From NCBI RefSeq assembly GCF_018343515.1, contig NZ_JAGYPD010000004.1, forward strand, positions 310,001 through 374,000: a stretch of DNA of 64,000 nt. Reading direction: 5' to 3'. The translations under genes were made by a program, and so were the position numbers. Shown here in pieces: positions 45,065 to 53,924 of this stretch; position 1 is the first letter of the stretch, and the number at the start of each line of letters is the position of its first letter. The notes below the pieces were generated by a model, which was not told the DNA's origin, ran no database searches, and saw nothing but the letters and a program-made list of their open reading frames with translations. This stretch comes from Bacillus sp. FJAT-50079 (GTDB taxonomy: Bacteria > Bacillota > Bacilli > Bacillales > Bacillaceae_C).

Positions 45065-45868
45065 ATGTCACAATTACTTGTAAAGCCTCAAGCGAGGGAT
45101 CATGATGGGAAAATTATCAGTGTAACCCCAGAATCTGCGCGGTGGGAGTATGTAGGATTTGAAGTATTTTCTTTAAAAGCAGGAGAAACATTAAGTAAAT
45201 CAACAGGGGAAAGCGAAGTATGCCTCGTATTACTAACGGGGCGAGCAGATGTTAAAACGGAAAAAGAACATTTTGAAAATATTGGGCAAAGAATGAGTGT
45301 GTTTGAAAAAATACCGCCATTTTCAGTCTATATACCAAATGATGATGCTTACAAAGTGGCGGCTTTAACGGACCTAGAATTAGCTGTCTGCTTGGCACCT
45401 GGTAAAGGAAATTATGAAGCACGCCTTATTTCCCCGGGGGATGTTGGACAAGAAGATCGTGGTTCAGGAAAAATGAGCCGCAAAATACATAATATTCTAC
45501 CTGAACAAGTAGATGCTGATAGTTTACTAGTTGTAGAAGTTTATACACCTGATGGCAATACGTCGAGCTATCCACCGCATAAACATGATCAAGCAAATTT
45601 ACCACATGAATCATACTTAGAAGAAACATATTATCATGAGGTAAATCCTACACAGGGCTATGTTTTACAACGAGTATACAATGATAAGCGGAGCTTAAAT
45701 GAGACTTTATGTGTTGAAAATCGCAATGTAGTACTCGTTCCAGAAGGGTATCATCCAGTAACAACGGTTCCAGGTTATGAATCATATTATTTAAATGTAA
45801 TGGCTGGACCAGTTAGAACATGGAAATTTCATAATGATCCAGATCATGAATGGTTATTTCCAAAATAA
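45065..45868 (+). CDS. iolB: 5-deoxy-glucuronate isomerase, second copy
   Basis: The 267-residue IolB paralogue has the same metal-site sequences as the first copy (SSYPPHKHDQANLPHE and LEETYYHEVNP), the shared MSVFEKIPPFSVYIPNDD segment and the ending DPDHEWLF. It is about seven residues shorter than the copy at 24377. RBS AGGAGGGA precedes the ATG. It heads the iolB-iolC-iolA group under the perfect palindrome. Two intact IolB proteins may reflect merging of two inositol operons or use of different promoters. Confidence 0.94.
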   Translation: MSQLLVKPQARDHDGKIISVTPESARWEYVGFEVFSLKAGETLSKSTGESEVCLVLLTGRADVKTEKEHFENIGQRMSVFEKIPPFSVYIPNDDAYKVAALTDLELAVCLAPGKGNYEARLISPGDVGQEDRGSGKMSRKIHNILPEQVDADSLLVVEVYTPDGNTSSYPPHKHDQANLPHESYLEETYYHEVNPTQGYVLQRVYNDKRSLNETLCVENRNVVLVPEGYHPVTTVPGYESYYLNVMAGPVRTWKFHNDPDHEWLFPK

Positions 45869-45877
45869 AACATTAAG

Positions 45878-45889
45878 TTAAGCGCTTAA
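45878..45889. promoter_or_regulatory. LacI-type operator between iolB2 and iolC
   Basis: TTAAGCGCTTAA is a perfect 12-bp palindrome 10 bp after the iolB2 stop. It lies 31 bp before iolC and may act as an internal roadblock. Confidence 0.6.
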
Positions 45890-45919
45890 TGTTTGATTAC
45901 GTGAAAAGGAGCTAATGAT

Positions 45920-46915
45920 ATGTATAACTTAGATTTTAAAGCAGATCGCAGCTTTGATTTAATTGGAATAGGTAGGCTTTGTATTGATTTGAACGCAGAT
46001 CAAATCAATCGTCCAATGGAAGAAACCTATTCATTTACAAAATACGTTGGTGGTTCTCCGATTAATATAGCGATTGGATCAGCGAGACTAGGATTGAAAA
46101 CGGGATTTATCGGCAAAGTTTCAAATGATCAAATGGGCCGTTTCATTGCGAAGTATTTACAAGATAGCAATATAGATACATCCGAGATCTCTATTGATCA
46201 AACAGGAGCTGTTACTGGATTGACCTTTACAGAAATTAAAAGTCCCGAGGAATGCAGTATCCTAATGTATCGTAATAATGTTGCTGATTTAAAGCTTGCA
46301 ACGACGGAAGTGTCAGAAGATTATATTAAAAATACGAAAGTGTTATTAGTTTCTGGAACTGCTTTAGCAGCTAGTCCGTCAAGAGAAGCTGTATTTTTAG
46401 CATTGGATTATGCTCGTAAACATGGGGTCGTTGTCGTTTTTGATCTGGATTATCGACCTTATACATGGACATCTGCACAGGAAACGGCTATTTATTATAA
46501 TCTTGCAGCAGAGAAAAGTGATGTAATTATTGGGACGAGAGAAGAGTTCGACATGATGGAACAATTTGAAAGTTATCATAAAGATGATTTACGAACTGCA
46601 CAGAAATGGTTTGGTTATCATGCCGAGATTGTTGTGATTAAACACGGTGCAAATGGTTCTTTTGCCTATGCTAAAGATGGCTCTTCGTATCAAGGAATCG
46701 CTTTTAAAACAAAGGTGTTGAAGACGTTTGGGGCGGGTGACTCGTATGCATCTGCGTTTATATACGGGTTATTGAATAATTGGGATATACCGAGAGCAAT
46801 GGAATATGGGAGTGCTTCGGCGGCGATTGTTATTTCTAAACATAGCTCTTCAGATGCGATGCCAACGGTGGGTGAAATTGACAATTTCTTGAAAGAAGCG
46901 GTCGCTCTAAAATAA
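45920..46915 (+). CDS. iolC: 5-dehydro-2-deoxygluconokinase
   Basis: The 331-residue PfkB-family kinase phosphorylates 5-dehydro-2-deoxygluconate to DKG-6-phosphate. It shows GIGRLCIDLNADQ at the N-terminus, YVGGSPINIAIGSARLG, FDLDYRPYTW near residue 176 (typical of IolC) and the catalytic motif KTFGAGDSYASAF near 272. AAAGGAGC precedes the ATG. It lies between iolB2 and iolA. The following aldolase step (IolJ) has no gene in the window. Confidence 0.95.
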   Translation: MYNLDFKADRSFDLIGIGRLCIDLNADQINRPMEETYSFTKYVGGSPINIAIGSARLGLKTGFIGKVSNDQMGRFIAKYLQDSNIDTSEISIDQTGAVTGLTFTEIKSPEECSILMYRNNVADLKLATTEVSEDYIKNTKVLLVSGTALAASPSREAVFLALDYARKHGVVVVFDLDYRPYTWTSAQETAIYYNLAAEKSDVIIGTREEFDMMEQFESYHKDDLRTAQKWFGYHAEIVVIKHGANGSFAYAKDGSSYQGIAFKTKVLKTFGAGDSYASAFIYGLLNNWDIPRAMEYGSASAAIVISKHSSSDAMPTVGEIDNFLKEAVALK

Positions 46916-46980
46916 ATATGTAAGCATTGTAAATTCAAGCAATTGTAATGGGTAAAATATATTTAGTGGAGGCGATTTAC

Positions 46981-48441
46981 ATGACTCAAACAATAGTGAA
47001 GACATTACAAAACTATATAGGCGGAGAATGGATAGAAGCTCAATCAAATCGTACGGAAGCAGTATATAATCCGGCGACAGGTGAAGAGATTGCTCGAGTT
47101 CCGATCTCGATTCAAGCAGACGTAGATCAAGCAGTTCAAGTAGCGGCAGAGGCTTTCGAAACATGGAAGGAAGTTGCAATACCAAGACGGGCTCGTATTC
47201 TATTTAAATATCAACAACTACTTGTTGAGAACTGGGACGAACTAGCAAAATTAATTACAATTGAGAATGGGAAAAACTTCAAAGAAGCCCATGGCGAAGT
47301 GCTGCGCGGAATCGAATGTGTGGAGTTTGCTACTGGTGCACCAACCTTAACGATGGGGAAACAATTGCCTTCAATTGCGACGGGGCTAGAGTCAGGTGTT
47401 TATCGTTACCCAATCGGGGTTATTGGTGGGATTACACCGTTTAATTTTCCAATGATGGTTCCATGTTGGATGTTCCCGCTGGCGATTGCCACTGGAAATA
47501 CATTTGTATTAAAACCGTCTGAGCGTACACCATTACTAGCTAATCGTTTAGCTGAATTACTAGAAGAAGCAGGGCTGCCAAAAGGTGTATTCAATATCGT
47601 TCATGGGGCACATGATGTCGTAAATGGCTTATTGGATCATAAAGATGTGAAAGCAATTTCCTTTGTAGGTTCTCAACCTGTCGCTGAGTATGTGTACAAA
47701 CGAGGGACGGAAAATTTGAAGCGTGTTCAAGCGCTCGCGGGAGCCAAAAACCACTCAATTGTTTTAAACGATGCGAATTTAGATAATGCCTCTACGCAAA
47801 TTCTTAATGCAGCATTCGGATCGGCTGGCGAACGATGCATGGCTGCTTCGGTTGTTGCAGTCGAAGATTCAGTATCAGATGCGTTTATCGAACAATTATT
47901 GCAAAAAGCAAATGAGCTTACGATTGGAAATGGATTAGACGAAAATGTATTTTTGGGTCCAGTGATCCGTGAGCAGCATAAAGAGAGAACATTACAATAT
48001 ATCGAAACAGGTGAAAAGGAAGGCGCACGCCTTATTCGTGATGGAAGGGAAGATGAAGAAGCAAAAGGCAAAGGCTATTTTGTTGGACCAACTATTTTTG
48101 ATGAAGTGACAAGTGAAATGAAAATTTGGCAAGATGAGATTTTTGCTCCAGTGCTATCCATTTCACGTGTAAAAAACTTGGAAGAGGCAATATCTCTTTC
48201 TAATCAATCACGATTTGCAAACGGTGCATGCATTTTTACGAAAGATGGAGGAAACGTACGTATATTCCGTGAAAAAATAGATGCAGGTATGCTAGGTGTA
48301 AATATTGGGGTACCCGCACCGATGGCATTCTTCCCATTTTCAGGTTATAAAGATTCTTTCTATGGCGATTTGCATGCAAATGGAACGGATGGTGTAGAAT
48401 TCTATACAAGAAAGAAAGTCCTTACTGCTAGATGGGTTTAA
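46981..48441 (+). CDS. iolA: Methylmalonate/malonate semialdehyde dehydrogenase (CoA-acylating)
   Basis: The 486-residue ALDH-family enzyme makes acetyl-CoA from malonate semialdehyde, the last inositol step. Signatures are [31 protein letters not shown] in outline, [24 protein letters not shown] in place of the usual catalytic-Glu segment (as in MmsA), and nucleophile Cys in [10 protein letters not shown] near residue 285. Its end, FYGDLHANG then [10 protein letters not shown], is also typical. I start at ATG 46981, 8 bp after GGAGG; the frame is open back to 46948. It ends the iol transcript before a terminator. Confidence 0.95.
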   Translation: MTQTIVKTLQNYIGGEWIEAQSNRTEAVYNPATGEEIARVPISIQADVDQAVQVAAEAFETWKEVAIPRRARILFKYQQLLVENWDELAKLITIENGKNFKEAHGEVLRGIECVEFATGAPTLTMGKQLPSIATGLESGVYRYPIGVIGGITPFNFPMMVPCWMFPLAIATGNTFVLKPSERTPLLANRLAELLEEAGLPKGVFNIVHGAHDVVNGLLDHKDVKAISFVGSQPVAEYVYKRGTENLKRVQALAGAKNHSIVLNDANLDNASTQILNAAFGSAGERCMAASVVAVEDSVSDAFIEQLLQKANELTIGNGLDENVFLGPVIREQHKERTLQYIETGEKEGARLIRDGREDEEAKGKGYFVGPTIFDEVTSEMKIWQDEIFAPVLSISRVKNLEEAISLSNQSRFANGACIFTKDGGNVRIFREKIDAGMLGVNIGVPAPMAFFPFSGYKDSFYGDLHANGTDGVEFYTRKKVLTARWV

Positions 48442-48545
48442 AGTTGGAGCAAGATTTATCGAACTCACTGCACAGACAAATGATGAATGTAAGGAAGAAA
48501 ATATACTATCATTGAAGGTGCAAGTATAAATAATTGAATGTTTAG

Positions 48546-48583
48546 TAGCATAAGCCAAGATCCAAGGTTTGTGCTATTTTTTT
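48546..48583 (+). terminator. Intrinsic terminator of the iolB2-iolC-iolA operon
   Basis: TAGCATAAGCC (48546-48556) pairs with GGTTTGTGCTA (66-76), allowing G-U pairs, followed by seven T. The segment 48584-48815 shows no gene. Confidence 0.75.
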
Positions 48584-48817
48584 ATGCATGAACCATCCCC
48601 CATCGGTATTATCTCTTTATGAATTTTGGAATATGACTCGGGAGTTAATTAAGGTGTAAGGAGAGAGTCTTCCTGTATTAATATAGGATGAAATTTGTTT
48701 TACAAGGACATCTTCATTCCTGTGTGATTAAATATACTAATAAATATATAAATTGTGTACCAAAAGATTTTTTCATAGGTCATTTGATCTGAACTGGAAT
48801 ATTTAAAATGAGAAAGT

Positions 48818-48850
48818 AAAACCGGCTCCCGTTGGATAGCCGGTTTTATT
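48818..48850. terminator. Stand-alone intrinsic terminator
   Basis: AAAACCGGCT (48818-48827) pairs perfectly with AGCCGGTTTT (48838-48847) and has a T-rich tail. Its stem resembles the gerE terminator. No gene directly precedes it; it may insulate the lipoprotein gene from the iol operon. From 48851 to 49054 there is only a probable promoter region. Confidence 0.75.
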
Positions 48851-49054
48851 GTGTGAAAAGCGAAATATATCCTGAGATATAAAGAAGAAAGATTAAATAA
48901 TCATCTTTTTTTATAGGTATAACTTACTGATTATTTAGAACTGATTTAGATAATTGTGAAAAAATGGTATGATTCCATGCTTCTTTATGCCGATTTCCAA
49001 CCGTTATTGCCTGTGATACTGTGGAAAGAGTTTGAGCAAAATGGAGGGGGAAAA

Positions 49055-50338
49055 ATGAATAAAAGGCTTTTCATGATAATAACCGCAATGTTGTTAGCGG
49101 CTATCGTCATTAGTGGATGTGGCAAAGAAGCGAAAGAAACGAATAAGGAAGACGCGATTGGCGAATCGGAAGAAAATAATGTAGATGAACAAGAATCTGA
49201 GGCTGAAGAGATTGTAGATGAGGAAGCCGATAAGAAAAGTGAAGCAGCAGATCAATCAAGTAATGACTTTTCAGAATTAATCACTTATATGGAAGAAGAA
49301 ACGGAAGGGACTGCTAAGGTTCTTTATGAAAACAATGAGCCGCAAGTTCATCAATCGGATGGTGTATCGATTTCGTTAGACGCCTACGTGTTAGTTGAAT
49401 TGGCTGATTTTCATACTGATTTTGATATCCCTTTCAACGACCAGACGGATGGTGGTGTCATTCTTGCTAAGTATACGGTAAAGAATGAATTAGATAAAGA
49501 TGCTTATTTTATGCCAGCACTTTATATGTCCTATACGGGTGCACCAAAAGCATATAATAATTATCGCGATTTGCTTCCGCGAGAAGATCAACTGCCTGAA
49601 AAGTTATCTCCTACGAATGATTATTTAATTAAGGCAGGGGAGACGATCACAGGATATTATGCATATCCATTTGGCAAGGATCATTTAGATGAAGTTTTAG
49701 AGTTGTCAACTGTCGTGGTTGATATTCCAAAACCTCACTCTGAAAAGGGAGATGTTAATTCTAACTTCGGGAGTGAAGGGAAATTTACATTAAGTCTGAA
49801 TGAAGATGGGGCTGCGAAAGTTGCCGCAAATGAAGCCTTTTTCCAAGACCGAGCAACTAGAGAAGATATGGGTGAAAAGGAGATGCTAAAAGAAAAGGAT
49901 GGCATCAATGAAAGTGAAGAACTGGGAGATGTAGCTGTAACGTTAGATGGATATCAATTTACAGCGTTTACTCCAAACTCAGTTGAAGCACCACGCTTTT
50001 CATCTTTTGTAAACGGGGTTGTTTTACTTACCGTTAAATTTAATTTGAATAATAAAGGAACGGAAGATATTGGGTTATCATCGATGAGTTCTAAATTAAC
50101 TGTTAATGATGGAACGCAATACTTGCTTAATGAAGGTTTGCTACTTCTTTACCGCAATGATGATATTGTTAAAGCTGGTGAATCAGGAGAACTCTTACAA
50201 GCATTTGTTTTGGATCAGGAGCAATATGAGAAGATCTGGAAGGATAAAACGTTTGAGATTGAAATTGGTCCGATCAAGAATACAGAAGCAAAAGATATTT
50301 CCAAAGGGAAAAAAGCGAATTTTATTTTACCAAACTAG
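49055..50338 (+). CDS. DUF5068-type lipoprotein
   Basis: The 427-residue lipoprotein has lipobox VISGC with lipidated Cys22, then a very acidic low-complexity linker to about residue 75 (EEIVDEEADKK). Two similar beta-rich halves follow: about 100-245 (ISLDAYVLVEL, GGVILAKYTVKN) and about 285-420 (VAVTLDGYQFTAF, GVVLLTVKFNLNNKG). Each reads like a DUF4352/immunoprotective-type Ig-like domain. I start at ATG 49055, behind GGAGGGGG; the frame is open to 48956 without a site. It is monocistronic with its own terminator. The function is unknown; attachment to the outer face of the membrane is predicted. Confidence 0.75.
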   Translation: MNKRLFMIITAMLLAAIVISGCGKEAKETNKEDAIGESEENNVDEQESEAEEIVDEEADKKSEAADQSSNDFSELITYMEEETEGTAKVLYENNEPQVHQSDGVSISLDAYVLVELADFHTDFDIPFNDQTDGGVILAKYTVKNELDKDAYFMPALYMSYTGAPKAYNNYRDLLPREDQLPEKLSPTNDYLIKAGETITGYYAYPFGKDHLDEVLELSTVVVDIPKPHSEKGDVNSNFGSEGKFTLSLNEDGAAKVAANEAFFQDRATREDMGEKEMLKEKDGINESEELGDVAVTLDGYQFTAFTPNSVEAPRFSSFVNGVVLLTVKFNLNNKGTEDIGLSSMSSKLTVNDGTQYLLNEGLLLLYRNDDIVKAGESGELLQAFVLDQEQYEKIWKDKTFEIEIGPIKNTEAKDISKGKKANFILPN

Positions 50339-50369
50339 TATATTTAGAAGAGTTGAAAATAAAGTGCCA

Positions 50370-50399
50370 TCCTCCGAAAAAAACTTTCGGGGGATTTTT
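50370..50399 (+). terminator. Intrinsic terminator of the DUF5068-type gene
   Basis: TCCTCCGAAA (50370-50379) pairs with TTTCGGGGGA (50385-50394), followed by TTTTT. Confidence 0.85.
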
Positions 50400-50408
50400 C
50401 TAGTATAC

Positions 50409-50435
50409 AAAAAGCCGTCCAAATTGACGGACGGT
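50409..50435 (-). terminator. Intrinsic terminator of the rbsK/GntR operon
   Basis: On the minus strand ACCGTCC pairs with GGACGGC around an 8-nt loop, followed by a T run (A run at 50409-50413 on the plus strand). It lies 45 bp past the ribokinase stop. Confidence 0.75.
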
Positions 50436-50479
50436 TTGTTTGTTATAAATTGTATATTGTTTAAGGGTTATTTTAACAT

Positions 50480-51364
50480 TCAATTACTTATTATCTTCAA
50501 GCGTTCTTTTACATCCTCTAGCCTTGGCATTCCGCCTTGCGCTCCAAACTTCTCCACTGAAAGCGACGCCGCTGCGTTTGCGAATTCAATCGCATCTTCG
50601 AAAGGATAGTTTTGTGATATCGCATAAGCAAATGCGCCGTTAAATGTATCCCCAGCCCCGGTTGTATCGATCGCGTTTGTTTCAAAACTTTTAACGACCA
50701 CATGTTTTTCACCGTTGAAAAATTGTGCCCCTTTTTTGCCAAGCGTGACAATGACTTGGTTTGGATACTTTTCTAACGCGTGTTCATAATCAGCACCAAA
50801 GATTTGTTCACATTCTGTTTCATTTGGTGTGACAAAGGTAGATAAATCGATCATTTTCGGTGAAAATCCCGTAGCTGGTGCTGGATTTAACAGCACTGGT
50901 ATGTTGTTTGTTTTACATATTTCAAGTGTTTTTAATACGGTATTTGTTGGGATTTCCAATTGAACAATGACGATTTTACTTTCGACAATCTGTGCTGTTA
51001 ATTGTTCAATTCTTTCAGGTGTTAGTTTGTCATTAGCGCCCGGAACGACAATGATGCGATTATCACCTTCAGATAATAATATATTGGCGATGCCTGTTGC
51101 CGTATTTTGAACGCGTTGAATATGGTCGATCATGATCTGTTCCCTTCTTAAGTTAGAGAGAAGCTCTTCCCCAAATAAATCATCGCCGACACAGCCGATC
51201 ATTTGAACTTTTCCACCAAGCCTTGCGGCGGCAACTGCTTGATTGGCCCCTTTTCCCCCAGGAACGGTTGAAAAGCTCTTGCCAAAATTTGTTTCTCCTT
51301 GCATCGGTAATGTAGTTGTTTCTACAACTAAGTCCATATTGATACTTCCTACTACTGTGATCAT
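50480..51364 (-). CDS. rbsK: Ribokinase
   Basis: The 294-residue PfkB-family kinase starts VVGSINMDLVVET and has VPGGKGANQAVAAARLG (ribose-binding Gly motif), VGDDLFGEELL, the catalytic motif DTTGAGDTFNGAFAYA near residue 235 and NAAASLSVEKFGAQGGMP at the end. It makes ribose-5-phosphate. It follows the GntR gene by 18 bp with RBS AAAGGAGC, so both are leftward cotranscribed. No rbsDABC genes are present, so here the ribose more likely comes from intracellular cleavage by the nucleoside hydrolase or the glycohydrolases of the divergent operon. Confidence 0.94.
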   Translation of the reverse strand: MITVVGSINMDLVVETTTLPMQGETNFGKSFSTVPGGKGANQAVAAARLGGKVQMIGCVGDDLFGEELLSNLRREQIMIDHIQRVQNTATGIANILLSEGDNRIIVVPGANDKLTPERIEQLTAQIVESKIVIVQLEIPTNTVLKTLEICKTNNIPVLLNPAPATGFSPKMIDLSTFVTPNETECEQIFGADYEHALEKYPNQVIVTLGKKGAQFFNGEKHVVVKSFETNAIDTTGAGDTFNGAFAYAISQNYPFEDAIEFANAAASLSVEKFGAQGGMPRLEDVKERLKIISN

Positions 51365-51382
51365 GTCAAGCTCCTTTCCAGC

Positions 51383-52147
51383 CTACTCTTCTTCATTTTT
51401 AATGTTCAAATTAAATTTTACTCGGTCTCCAAGCCAAATCGTCGTCGAGTATTCCAGTGGAGTTTTATCAGCTAAATAAGAAGTGCTTTTCACAAGTGTT
51501 GCTGGAGACAGATAATTAATGTTTAGCGTCTTCATGTCAGAAGCATCTGGAATGATGGCCTGGATTGAGTTTTCTATACTTTTTGCTTTTAAGTGATAAA
51601 CATTAGCTAAAGTTAAGCTTAAACGATTATCGATTAAACGATTTTCTGTAATACCTGGTACCTTTGAATTTGCTAGCCAAGAGCGGTTTAAACCAATCGG
51701 CTTATTATTAAAAATAAAAATTCTTTTAATATATGCTAATGGCTCTTCCTCACCAATCTCTAAAATCTTGTTAATATAAGGGATTGGTTCGGAAATATGC
51801 GAAGAGATAATAAGTGGCGTCACATTAACGCCACTCTCTTGTAGGCGGTTACCTAGGGTAGAAGGCAGACTAAAATCATGCAACATTGGCTGTGGATTTT
51901 TTTCGACGAAAACGCCCTTGCCCTGTTCCCTTTTGATAATACCTTCCGAATGCAATACGTCTAATGATTTTCTAAGTGTGACCCTGCTAATCTCGTACTC
52001 CTTTGTAAGTTGTGCTTCTGAGGGAATCTTTTCATTCACTTCCCATTCATTATTTGTAATTCTATCCCTAATACTTGATGCAACCTGATAGTAAATAGGA
52101 ATGGGTGAATCTTTATCAATGTTAATTTTCGAAGAGTTGTTATTCAT
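51383..52147 (-). CDS. GntR/HutC-family transcription regulator
   Basis: The 254-residue regulator has an N-terminal winged HTH (IPIYYQVASSIRDRI, EAQLTKEYEISRVTLRKSL, GIIKREQGKGVFVE) at about residues 10-80 and a C-terminal UTRA ligand domain with YIKRIFIFNNKPIG and YLADKTPLEYSTTIW. The start is uncertain: I chose ATG 52147, which has only a weak GGGACG site, because the family core begins at its residue 8; ATG 52162 and a long open extension to 52303 are less likely. It diverges from the SIS-led operon and a palindrome in between is its probable operator. The effector may be a phosphorylated sugar. Confidence 0.85.
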   Translation of the reverse strand: MNNNSSKINIDKDSPIPIYYQVASSIRDRITNNEWEVNEKIPSEAQLTKEYEISRVTLRKSLDVLHSEGIIKREQGKGVFVEKNPQPMLHDFSLPSTLGNRLQESGVNVTPLIISSHISEPIPYINKILEIGEEEPLAYIKRIFIFNNKPIGLNRSWLANSKVPGITENRLIDNRLSLTLANVYHLKAKSIENSIQAIIPDASDMKTLNINYLSPATLVKSTSYLADKTPLEYSTTIWLGDRVKFNLNIKNEEE

Positions 52148-52175
52148 AGGCAATCGTCCCATCCATTTAGTTAAC

Positions 52176-52195
52176 TTGTATCTATATGTATACAA
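52176..52195. promoter_or_regulatory. Putative GntR/HutC operator
   Basis: TTGTAT (52176-52181) and ATACAA (52190-52195) are inverted around 8 bp, and TGTATACA (52187-52194) is itself a perfect palindrome. HutC-type regulators usually bind GTATAC-like cores. It lies just upstream of the GntR start. Confidence 0.55.
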
Positions 52196-52270
52196 TACAT
52201 TGTTACTTTGAAAAAGTAAATTACTTTTTAAATGGAAAAATCTTATGGAATAGTATTTTTTAAAAAAATG

Positions 52271-52300
52271 TTGCTCTAACATGTATTCTTGTGTTAACAT
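52271..52300 (+). promoter_or_regulatory. Candidate promoter of the SIS-led operon
   Basis: TTGCTC (52271-52276), an 18-bp spacer and TAACAT (52295-52300) resemble a sigma-A promoter 42 bp before the first start codon. Confidence 0.45.
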
Positions 52301-52341
52301 CAAGACAAGTTAGAAAGCAATGAAAAAGGGAGGCAATATCA

Positions 52342-53481
52342 TTGGTGAGTTTGGATAATGCAATGAGAAGACAGGTTTTTAGTTTACCAGAACTAATCAA
52401 ACAGCAGTATGAGGATTTAGAGCCGAAAACAAGAAAGCTCTTAGCGACACCAGAAATTTTTTCCATTCAAAGAATTATTTTGACGGGGTGTGGAGATTCA
52501 TACGCAGCGGGATTAGCAACAAAACATATTTTTGAATTATTGACGGGAATTCCGACGGAAGTAGTTACTTCAATAGAGCTGGCAAGACTTTATGATAAAA
52601 AACAATTAGGATTCTCACCTAATAATCCATTCGTCATTGCAGTCAGTCATTCAGGCAATGTAGCTAGAGTGGGAGAATCAATAGAGCGTGCTAATAAATA
52701 TGGTGCTTTTACGATCGGCATCACTTCCAATCGAGAATCTTATTTAGGCAAAGCAAGTCAAAGAATATTGGATGTCGATGTTCCAGCGTTTGAACCAGCT
52801 CCTGGAGTAAGAAGCTACTTAGTTTCCGTTTTATCTCTCTTATTACTTGCGATCAGATTTGGGGAAGTGAGAGGCAACTACACGATGGATGAAGCAATGA
52901 GTTATCGGGCTGATATTTTGGAACAGGCTGATACATTAGAAAAAATGTTGCCCTCGATCGATGATTCGATCTCTGCGCTAGCATCTAAATGGGTAGAAAT
53001 GGAAGCGTTTGATTTTACAGGCATCGGTTTTGATTATGCAGCAGCTTGGTATGGCCACGCAAAAATATTTGAAGCAACAGGTAAATATGCGATGCATGTA
53101 AATACAGAAGAGTGGCTTCATTTGAATTTCTTCATGAGAAACTTCGATAAAATTGGAACCGTAATGTTTGCAAATTCAACAAATCCGGGCTTTTCAAGAG
53201 CGAAGGAAGCGATTAAATACGCTGCTGATGATCTAGGTCGACCAACATTAGTCGTTTCAGATCTTCAGCCATCAGAGTTTCCAAAAAGCTGCACAGTAGT
53301 AGCTACACCAAAAACAAGCAATCCGATCACGATGCCATTGACTCAATTTGTACCAGTCGCCCTTTTAAGCGGGAACATTGCGGAGCTAATCGGTGAAGTC
53401 GATGGCAGAGGAACGAAAGATAATTGGTCATTTGCGCAAGATGGGAATGCAGTGAAACAGAGTGAAATCATCATAGATTAA
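52342..53481 (+). CDS. SIS-domain sugar isomerase/deglycase (FrlB/AgaS-like)
   Basis: The 379-residue protein has two sugar-isomerase domains. The first shows TGCGDSYAAGLATK (near residue 50) and VIAVSHSGNVARV with GITSN; the second starts near 220 (FTGIGFDYAAAWYGHAKIFEATG) and includes HVNTEEWLHLNFF. Two-SIS proteins of this type act on phosphorylated amino sugars or fructosamines (GlmS isomerase half, AgaS, FrlB). TTG 52342 lies 8 bp after GGGAGG; GTG one codon later is also possible. It is the first gene of a rightward catabolic operon, so it probably converts a phosphorylated intermediate made by the PfkB kinase. Confidence 0.85.
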   Translation: MVSLDNAMRRQVFSLPELIKQQYEDLEPKTRKLLATPEIFSIQRIILTGCGDSYAAGLATKHIFELLTGIPTEVVTSIELARLYDKKQLGFSPNNPFVIAVSHSGNVARVGESIERANKYGAFTIGITSNRESYLGKASQRILDVDVPAFEPAPGVRSYLVSVLSLLLLAIRFGEVRGNYTMDEAMSYRADILEQADTLEKMLPSIDDSISALASKWVEMEAFDFTGIGFDYAAAWYGHAKIFEATGKYAMHVNTEEWLHLNFFMRNFDKIGTVMFANSTNPGFSRAKEAIKYAADDLGRPTLVVSDLQPSEFPKSCTVVATPKTSNPITMPLTQFVPVALLSGNIAELIGEVDGRGTKDNWSFAQDGNAVKQSEIIID

Positions 53482-53495
53482 TAGGGAGGATCATT

Positions 53496-53906
53496 ATGCT
53501 GAAAAACTTTAAATTACGAACAAAGGATAGAGATGTTGTAAAACTTAATGAAGAAATTATCCAGTTTGTAAAAGAAAGCGGTGTTGATAGCGGAACATGT
53601 ACCATTTATACACCTCATACGACAGCAGGATTAACAATCACCTCATTTTGGGATCCAAGAGGACTGGAAGATTTACAGGATGAAATTTGCAGGTTAATTC
53701 CAACTAGGATTGACTTTAAGCATCAACATGACACACCGCAGGATGCTGCTGGACATATAAAATCATCATTGATAGGTGTCACCATGAATTTAATTATTGC
53801 TAACGGGGAGTTGTTAGTAGGGCATTCGCAAGGAATTTATTTTCTAGAATTTGATGGGCCGAGGAATAGGGAGTATTTTGTGAAGATTCAATCTGATGAA
53901 CGATAA
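53496..53906 (+). CDS. YjbQ/UPF0047-family protein
   Basis: The 136-residue single-domain protein has the family residues YTPHTTAGLTI, QHDTPQDAAGHIKSSLIG and GHSQGIYFLEFDGPR, with His residues that form the presumed active site. Members are annotated as UPF0047 or YjbQ; E. coli YjbQ has a weak thiamine-phosphate synthase activity, but the native role is unsettled. The usual NADAHLKA motif is changed to DAAGHIKS. It lies 14 bp after the SIS gene and 18 bp before the binding-protein gene, so here it is plainly part of a sugar operon. A cytosolic hydrolase or lactonase-like job is only a guess. Confidence 0.85.
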   Translation: MLKNFKLRTKDRDVVKLNEEIIQFVKESGVDSGTCTIYTPHTTAGLTITSFWDPRGLEDLQDEICRLIPTRIDFKHQHDTPQDAAGHIKSSLIGVTMNLIIANGELLVGHSQGIYFLEFDGPRNREYFVKIQSDER

Positions 53907-53924
53907 ATTAGGGAGGGAAATGGA

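Noticed and set aside
52148-52303. Long N-terminal extension of the GntR regulator
   Set aside because: It covers the promoter/operator region, has no ribosome-binding site and adds sequence not found before the usual GntR core.
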